Notes under the pieces: model-generated | Databases searched by the model: none | What the model was told of the DNA's origin: nothing | Seen by the model: only the letters and a program-made list of their open reading frames with translations | Position numbers and translations under genes: made by a program | Origin: Halicephalobus mephisto | Lineage: Eukaryota; Nematoda; Chromadorea; Rhabditida; Panagrolaimidae | Length of the DNA stretch: 64,000 bases | Direction: 5' to 3' | Assembly: GCA_009193035.1 (NCBI GenBank) | Contig: SWDT01000006.1 | Span: forward strand, 496,001-560,000 | In this document: in pieces, positions 57,142 to 64,000 of the stretch | Numbering within the stretch: the first letter of the stretch is position 1 | How the letters are laid out: each line of letters starts with the position of its first letter

Positions 57142-57352
57142 AGAGAATTCTGGATACTGATTACTAGGACTGACACTTATTTAACAGTTGAATAAACAAA
57201 TTCGAAATTAATTTGGAGTAATGGTTTCATAACCTTTTTCTAGTAGATTTCATAATAGATAAAATTTGAACCTCTTTCAATGTAATTAACTTTACCGAGC
57301 ATTAATATGGCAGAGAATTAGTTCGGAATGAACAAGTGATTACCCAAGAATA

Positions 57353-57827
<475 letters not shown>

Positions 57828-58005
57828 CGGTCACTAAGAGCTCCGAAGTCGACTCTGACCCAGCAACACTGGAATTCGGAAGGTCAACTTTAATATTCAA
57901 AAACGAATTAATCAAAAAAGAAAAGTCAGAATCACGAAGGAATCATTATCACTAATATAAAAAAATTTATAAAGAAATTTAAAAAGTAAAAAATAATCGA
58001 CAAAA
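57828..58005. promoter_or_regulatory. Compact divergent promoter of hint-1 and the coiled-coil gene
   Basis: Only 178 bases separate the two start codons (349 if the later Met of the coiled-coil gene is used). No TATA box was recognised. It is AT-rich on the coiled-coil side. Confidence 0.5.
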
Positions 58006-59814
58006 ATGGATACGTTGAAAGGACCAAAAATGACTTCTACTGGTCAAAATTCTAGCGCAAAAAAATCCTCCCGACACGAAAACTTCTCGCGCGTTTGTTC
58101 AGGTTTGATTTTGTCTTCTTTGATTCTACTCTCATCTCATCCGTCGTCAAGGGCAGTTGTTGTCCCGTCCATCAAGATGAGTAAGTATTCACCCGTGAGC
58201 AAGCAGTGTCCATCACCTCTCTCCGTGGAACGACTGAAGTACAAGCAGTTGCAGAAGCGACTGCACATCCAGGAGCAGTTGTCCAAGGAGATCGGTCAGG
58301 TCTACGACGACCTCCTCAGAGAACACCAGCAGATACTCAAATCACACGAAGACTTGAAGGAAGAAGTCAAAGCGTAGGTTTTTTCTGTGTTTAAATGTAT
58401 TTTTAAAATTTTTGTAGGCTGAAGGCCGATCGTCGTCTATTACAAGCCGCCGATCTCGAGAACCAACGCCTTCATCAGCTGGTTGAAGATTTGGAAAATG
58501 AGAAATCTGCAGTTGAAACCTGCCGTAATTCTTTAGAGAAGGCCAATAACAATTTAGAAAAGGAGTTGGATGGTCTTTATAAGGAATTAGCCGATATCAC
58601 TACTCGTGCCAGCACTTCAGAGGAACGGGAAGCCAATTTGAAGGAGGAACTGAAAACGGCCAAGGAGAAAATCAAGGAGCTCTCTCGTGTCGTCCAGTCT
58701 CAGGAGGTTCTCCAACACCAGTACAATGCTCTGGAAGATGAACTCATGAGAACGAAGAAGATGGTCGATAGGACCGAAGCGGATGCCAAGACTCAGTATG
58801 AGGATCTGCGTCGGGATCACGAAGAAGTTATGAAAACAATCCGCGAATCTCAGCAAGCTGCTTTGATTCAATTAAAAGCAACTGTTGAAGAGAAAGATCG
58901 TCGGATCATGGAATTAATCGCCGAACGAGACGAGGCGCTGAAGCAAGCCACTACATCTTCTGGAGTATCTGAGGAGGAGATGACTAAACTGAAGGGGCAA
59001 TTTGAACAAGAGGCTCGTTTATTGCGCTCACATATTGCTGATAAGACTAGAGAGAACCAGCAGCTCAAAAATGACATGGATTCTCACATGCACAACTACA
59101 TGCGTGTGTCTGAGGATTACAAAGAATGCAAACGAGCTCTCGTTGGGAAAGACGATCTCATTGACGACCTTCGTCGTGAGAATGCAACTTTGTCCCAGGA
59201 GCTTTCCAAGTTGAACGCTCAATTTACCCACGAAATGAAGAAGAGGATCAACATTGAAGCCCGTGCTGATGAATACAAGGATCAACTTAACAAGCAACTA
59301 GTCAAGCAAAGGGCTGTCACCCACTATGAGACGACTGCCGCTGATTACCACTTCAATACTGATTTGCAGAAGTTGGACGATGCTGCTTTGGTAGGAGAAC
59401 GACCTATTGGTAGAACCAAGAGTGTCAATGAGGCCAAACCTATCAGCTCGATTATTACTCGTCCAGTGTCTTCCTCGACTCCACTGAAGAAACCTCAGCG
59501 AAAATACTCCCTCACTAGAGGATCTACAGTCTCCGGGGGGTCTTCAGGCATGACGTGGCTCAGCTATCCCAATGAGAACTATGATCCCGAATCTCAGCAA
59601 AAGTAAGTTTTCTTTCTTGAAGAATACTGGAATAATACCTTACCTCAGGATTGACAAGATCCGCTCGTTGAACAAGAAGATGCCGCCCCATATGCGATCC
59701 TCATTTAACTCGATCACTGGGACTTTTGACGAATCGGTCAAAGGAACTCCCCCTAGAGGCGGAAAGAAGTACACCATGTTGAGTCCGAATGTATTGAAGC
59801 CCAGGAACAAATAA
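58006..59814 (+). CDS. Long coiled-coil protein
   Basis: Exons 58006-58373, 58418-59602 and 59649-59814 give 573 residues, or 516 if translation starts at the Met at 58177. From about residue 70 to 440 the sequence is one nearly continuous heptad-rich coiled coil (KYKQLQKRLHIQEQLSKEI, LEKELDGLYKELADI, LKGQFEQEARLLRSHIADK). The C-terminal 130 residues are basic and Ser/Thr/Pro-rich (STPLKKPQRKYSLTRGS) and end TMLSPNVLKPRNK. Met58 is the more plausible start: the upstream 57 codons contain a hydrophobic stretch (LILSSLILLSSH) out of character with the rest and might be UTR or an unspliced intron. The layout suits a spindle, centrosome or kinetochore scaffold, but I cannot name the family. Confidence 0.75.
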
Positions 59815-60041
59815 TTCGTCTGTATACTGTAAATATTCTTGTTATATTTAAAATTGTGCCAATAGATTTGAGATTGAAAAAAGCCGGTAAGAAATAAACT
59901 AATCCTGTAATTTAACCGAATTTGGAGATTTTCATTTACTAGATTTTCTTTGGAGGTACATGCTAATTTGAAAGACGGATATTATCACAGGCAGAAAATT
60001 ACCTCGTTATTAGAACTACTTTAATTTTTGTAATTTTGAAA

Positions 60042-63000
60042 TTATTTCATATCGAGATTCTTCAAGGACTCAGTAAGCCAATTGTTGATGGCGATGATGG
60101 AGGCCTTGATAGCGGGAAGTCCGAATCCGTGGGTAACGAGAGAAAAATGAGTTAAATGTCGCTGGATTTCGGCATCAAGGATTATCTGAGGTCTTTCCAT
60201 ACAAACTGGACTTCTATCACTTTCAATTAAATCTTGGATTTCTGCTAACATTTGTTTTGTTGCGAGAATCATATTTTTTCGTTGTTGAACTTCGTGGGAA
60301 TTGCAGTGGACTTTGTTGAGATAAACGGCGATCGGTTGACTGGGAAACTCGTTTTCGCAGAGGATATGGTAGTCTTTGGCCAGATTAGCTGCTTCTACTG
60401 AAAACAAACATAAAAATATAAAAAACAAACAAAAATAAATTTCAAAAAAAATTAAAAATCCTTAATTTTCAAGTTATATAAAAAACAAACAAAAATAAAT
60501 TTTAAAAAAATCTTAAAATCTTTAATTTTCAAGTTATATAAAAAAATTAAAAATCTTTAATTTTCAAATTATATAAAAAACAAATAAAAATAAATTTTAA
60601 AAAAATCTAAAAATCTTTAATTTTCAAGTTATTTAAAAAAAATTAAAAATCTTTAATTTTCAAGTTATATAAAAAATTCTCAAATCTGCAAGCAACGTGC
60701 GAAACAAAAACGAAATTTCGAAATCACGTAATTCTGTAATTTTTATTTCTTTTAAATTTTAGTTGATCTTTATAATTTTATTTTTATGTGAAAATTAATA
60801 CAAAATTGAATTTTAAAAAATATTTAAATTTTTTTCTAAGAAAATCTTCAAAAATCCATTTTTTTCGAAATTATTTAACAAAATAAAGTTAAATTTGAAT
60901 AAAATAAAAAATATGAATTTAGTGAAATAAAAAAACCGACAATTTTTGAAATTTTTAATTTTTAAGAATTTTTTGCACGTTGCAAGCACTTTAGAAATTT
61001 TTTGTTTTTTAAGTAATTTTAAAATTTTTAACTTACATTCAACCAGTGCCGTCAGAGAATTGACATTGGTTGCCTTTCTTCTGCCTGCGGGCAAGGCGAC
61101 TCCGACCCTCTTCAACTGGTCCCGGAGCGATTTTCCTCCGTCTTTACTCTTCGCCCTCCTCAGTATCCCCCCGAGAACACTGGCATTCAGACTTTCAGGA
61201 GGTGATAGTCTCCTCTGGATCTCCCCTACAGTAACTTTGTACTTGTTAGCACTGCTGAGCAAGGAGAGTCTTCCGGGGACGCTGCAGAACACCTCCAGGG
61301 GGTTGCTGACGGAAGGGGCTCCAGTTATGACCATGGGCAACATCCTTCCCATGAGTTGATGGTCCTTATGTCTTGCTACTTTCCTGATGACTCCACTCGT
61401 AGTTCCATTATCGCTGCAAGACTCGTCAGACGAGGGTTCTCCATCGATTTCCTGTTTGAGAGGGATATTCACGAACTGACCGTTCTGAGGAAGAGGAGCC
61501 ATCTGCATACATTGCTGCTGATTCAAGTGCTGGAACAACGCATCCTGTTGCGGAATCATAGAAGACAAATATTCGTTTCTGGATTGCTGATGGTAATGCT
61601 GCATCCGATTCAACTGTTCCTGTTGTTGTTGCTGAGAACACATACCGTAGGCCTAAATTAGAACAATCACTTTAAAATATTTTTAATTTTAAAAAATTTA
61701 AAAAATTATTTTCAATTTTTAAAAATTTAAAAATTTAAAATACTTTGACATTTTTTAAAATTGAAAATAATTTTTTTAATTTATGGAAAAATAAAAAAAT
61801 CAATTTTCGGAACATTTTGTACTTTATTCAAATCCTTTCCTTGAGTAGAATTCATCAGGATAGTGACTGATTGTGGCAGTAAATTGTTATTTCAAGTCAC
61901 TATCCAAGTGCAATTTCTTCAATGGAAGTCCACAAGATAGTGTCTAATTTTATATTTTCGAACATTATCCAACTGAAGTTCCCCAAGTCTTGTCAGAATA
62001 GTGTCCGATTTCATCAATTTCTCCGATCACTATCCCACCCGCAACATAAATTGCCAAGGATAGTGACTAACTGTACCGAGAAGTGTTCTGTGCCGAGCAC
62101 TATCCATGAGTGGTTCCTGCAGTGAAAATTACCACAACAGTGTCGGAAAGAAACCAAAGATTCCAGTCACTATCCTCGCAATCTGTTGAAAGATGGTTAA
62201 TCAAGTTTTTATTGATCTTTTACGATCAGCCGTTACCCCAAAAATGAAAAATCCAACTATTATAAAAAGCAAAAATTCTTGTCGTAAAATTGCGAAAAAT
62301 TATCTCGACTGGAATTTCTGAGATTTTTCAATTTAGACCGAAAATTGTAAAATTCCAAAATTATTCTAAAAAATTTTTAAATCCTACTGTAATAGAAAAA
62401 GAAAAATATTTTTCACGGAATTTCGGAAAATTGTCTCGACACGAAATTCGAAAACTTTCCAGTCAAGACCAGAAAAGTGCAGAATACGGTATTCACGTCA
62501 TTTTGGAGAATTCTAAGATTAATTAATAGATACTAAAAAACTTAAAATTTTTTTTTCAATTTCGTCCGAATACCGTAATCGAGAGGACTTGAACCCGAAA
62601 AATAAGTACCTCAATAGATTTGAATAAAAACAATTTTTAATTTTAAAATCATAACTACAGTATGCCAATACAACTAACCTGCTGGGACTGCAAGTACTGA
62701 TCGGCGGCATTGTAGGCCGTGAAGGCATAGCTCTGGGGAGGACTGAACTGCTCCCCATTGTCCTGGGCCTGCACGATCGGCTGGGACTGGGACTGGTGCA
62801 CGATCAGGAGGCCGTGGGGAGGTCCCCCTACTTGGTGTAATTGAACGTTCTAAAAAATAAAAAATGTTCAAAAATATTTAAAAATGTTCAAAAATATAAA
62901 AGTATTTAAAAATGCAAAAATACTTAAAAATACCTAAAAATATAAAAATACCTAAAAATATTTAAATAAATTTCCATACAAAATTAAGAAAATAAACTTT

Positions 63001-63146
63001 TGCATTTTAAAAATACAAAAATATTTAAAAAATAAAATTAATTTTCTTATATAAAATTTAAAAAAATTAATTTTTTATATAAAATTTAAGAAATTAGTTT
63101 TTTATATAAAATTAAAAAAAGAATGAAATTTCACACTCACGTTCAT
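60042..63146 (-). CDS. AP-2 (TFAP2) family transcription factor
   Basis: Minus-strand exons 63141-63146 (ATG plus one codon), 62679-62849, 61037-61652 and 60042-60397 give 382 residues. The N-terminal 180 residues are Gln/Pro/Tyr-rich (activation region: [29 protein letters not shown]). The DNA-binding part is unmistakable: [53 protein letters not shown] and [19 protein letters not shown]. The helix-span-helix dimerisation domain fills the last exon ([46 protein letters not shown]). AP-2 factors bind GCCN3GGC as dimers. C. elegans has four (aptf-1 to aptf-4), one of which controls the RIS sleep neuron; I cannot say which this is. Introns carry tandem repeats, one of them striking (61858-62175). 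AP-2 sites lie just upstream of the start. Confidence 0.92.
60410..60675. repeat. Five-copy tandem repeat in the last AP-2 intron
   Basis: Units of about 60 bases share AATCTTTAATTTTCAAGTTA, TATAAAAAACAAACAAAAAT and AAATTTTAAAAAAATCT. Two internal copies are shortened. Confidence 0.75.
61858..62175. repeat. Ten-element array of GGATAGTGACT in strictly alternating orientation
   Basis: Forward words start at 61858 (GGATAGTGACTGA), 61935 (AGATAGTGTCTAA), 61995 (AGAATAGTGTCC), 62057 (AGGATAGTGACTAA) and 62134 (CAACAGTGTCGG). Reverse words start at 61895 (AGTCACTATCC), 61961 (AACATTATCC), 62025 (GATCACTATCC), 62095 (GAGCACTATCC) and 62165 (AGTCACTATCC). Orientation alternates without exception and element-to-element spacing is 26-41 bases. 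Links between words are not repeated. It lies in the intron between the AP-2 exons 62679-62849 and 61037-61652. Confidence 0.8.
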
Positions 63147-64000
63147 CGGCAATCAATGGCCTTTCTTCGGCGCCTAAGGGGGGACGCCCGAGGCAAAAAT
63201 CTTTCGTCGATGGCAAAGTCGGCCTCGGGCGATTATGCGCACTCAAAAAGTGAATTTTTGCCTCCAGATATGCCCCAAGCAATCTTCCTCGCTGAAATCA
63301 ACGATGAGAATTCTTCCGAAAAAAGAAATTTCTCTTCTACAAATGGATGCTTCTCCGCCCAATCAGACCCTGCGGCGATCCGCGCCAGATCTAATCAGCA
63401 CACGCACATTTCTGCTGGTAGGTGATGCACTGAGCTCTCATCTCATCGATTAAATCCAGAAACTCTCCGAAAACGTCCACTGAGATTCCTTCAAGACTGC
63501 GGTTTCCGTTTCTAGGTCGAGAGGGGAACCAATTTTCGGAAGGCAAAAAATTCATTCGTAATTTTGTTCACTTCAATTTCAATCAATGTCCAAATCATAT
63601 CCTATGTATTCATCTAATTTCAAAGCAAACTAGGCCAGTCATTCCCAGTACCAGAAAGCCGGGTTCTCGAGTGATGACCTCGACTTCAAGGACGAACTTC
63701 ACAAAAATCTACTTTAGCCATCTCCATTGAAATACTTCATATATCAAAATTAAAGCCTTTCAAGAGTACATTCATAATCTGGAATTTAGTTTTGCTAGAT
63801 ATTCTTCCATAGCGAGAAAATCCGCACATCCGGGTTTCCGTGTTTCTGATCTCTTCTCGGAGAAACCAATTAGGCAGTTGTGAGTAACGTGGAAAATTTA
63901 CCTAATTAGAGAAAATAATTATCAAAATCAATAAAACTGATTTAAAAATGAGACTTGGAAATAAATTATTCAAAATCCGAGAAAAGGTGTCGTGGGAAGC
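63147..64000. other. 5-prime flank of the AP-2 gene
   Basis: No coding frame that I trust on either strand. A plus-strand frame at 63123-63425 runs antisense over the AP-2 start and is a product of the GC-rich patch. The rest is moderately AT-rich unique sequence up to the window edge. Confidence 0.5.
63172..63230. promoter_or_regulatory. Cluster of AP-2 consensus palindromes upstream of the AP-2 gene
   Basis: GCCCGAGGC at 63186-63194 and GCCTCGGGC at 63222-63230 are the same 9-mer in opposite orientations, each a perfect GCCN3GGC site. GCCTAAGGG at 63172-63180 is a one-base variant. All lie 26-84 bases upstream of the minus-strand ATG (63146), in an unusually GC-rich patch of this AT-rich region. 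They are candidate autoregulatory sites. Confidence 0.6.

Noticed and set aside
62583..62596. GGGTTCAAGTCC on the minus strand, like a tRNA B box
   Set aside because: No flanking T-arm complement, no A box at the right distance and no acceptor stem; not a tRNA.
63123..63425. 100-codon plus-strand frame over the AP-2 start
   Set aside because: Runs antisense across the AP-2 start codon and the GC-rich AP-2 site patch; no splice signals or domain.

Overview
The window is nuclear DNA of a free-living type nematode, most likely Caenorhabditis or a close rhabditid. The genes are compact, with many 40-60 base introns ending in TTTTCAG or TTTTTAG. Many start codons follow directly behind such an acceptor, as in trans-spliced genes, and same-strand genes sit 130-240 bases apart as in operons. 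Several proteins match nematode genes closely (COX-4, HINT-1, RPL-31, LIN-25, CDR and AP-2 type proteins). Introns and spacers are very AT-rich and full of degenerate minisatellites and dispersed short palindromes, including a family close to ATTCGTGTCGRGACC. There is no rRNA, no CRISPR array and no tRNA that I could recognise. All gene models were assembled by hand from reading frames and splice signals. Start sites and a few junctions are inferences.

Layout. 1-5200: gene-free, AT-rich, minisatellites; its first 300 bases recur inverted at 12967-13270. 5273-12387: a 1422-residue Ig/FN3 transmembrane receptor. 12773-13964 (minus): a small secreted EF-hand protein with its own TATA box and GATA sites. 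14347-16309: a TBC1D22-type Rab GAP. 16742-17349: cyclophilin. 17973-18407: a one-exon CCCH zinc-finger protein. 18991-28435: five genes head to tail, probably one operon: an INTS15-like protein, LIN-25 (Mediator MED24), PIG-V, glucose-6-phosphate isomerase and UBC-14 (UBE2G2). 29120-31306: rpl-31, nxt-1 (minus) and cox-4. 32466-32782 (minus): a small gene broken by one base.

33103-37932 is the most unusual gene: a 747-residue secreted cysteine- and proline-rich precursor with more than fifteen furin-type Arg-X-Lys-Arg sites. 39229-43583 holds two orphan membrane proteins in repeat-rich DNA with a candidate solo LTR. 43900-47290 is a transposon graveyard; a 227-base solo LTR sits inside a broken Maverick/Polinton-like protease remnant. 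47298-48814: a CDR/FAXC-type GST-fold protein. 49804-51225 (minus): a large secreted protein. 53018-53582: an orphan. 54158-56530: a MOV10/Armitage-like SF1 helicase. 56761-57141: a tiny RS-rich basic protein. 57353-59814: hint-1 (minus) and a coiled-coil protein share a 178-base divergent promoter. 60042-63146 (minus): an AP-2 transcription factor gene with AP-2 consensus palindromes just upstream of its start and a striking alternating repeat array in one intron.

Functional links. The candidate operon mixes transcription machinery (Integrator-like, Mediator) with ER and metabolic housekeeping genes (GPI-anchor synthesis, ERAD ubiquitination, glycolysis), which is typical nematode operon content. 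The strongest candidates for new biology are the multi-cleavage precursor at 33103-37932, possible AP-2 autoregulation, the ten-element alternating array at 61858-62175, and the LTR nested in the protease remnant.
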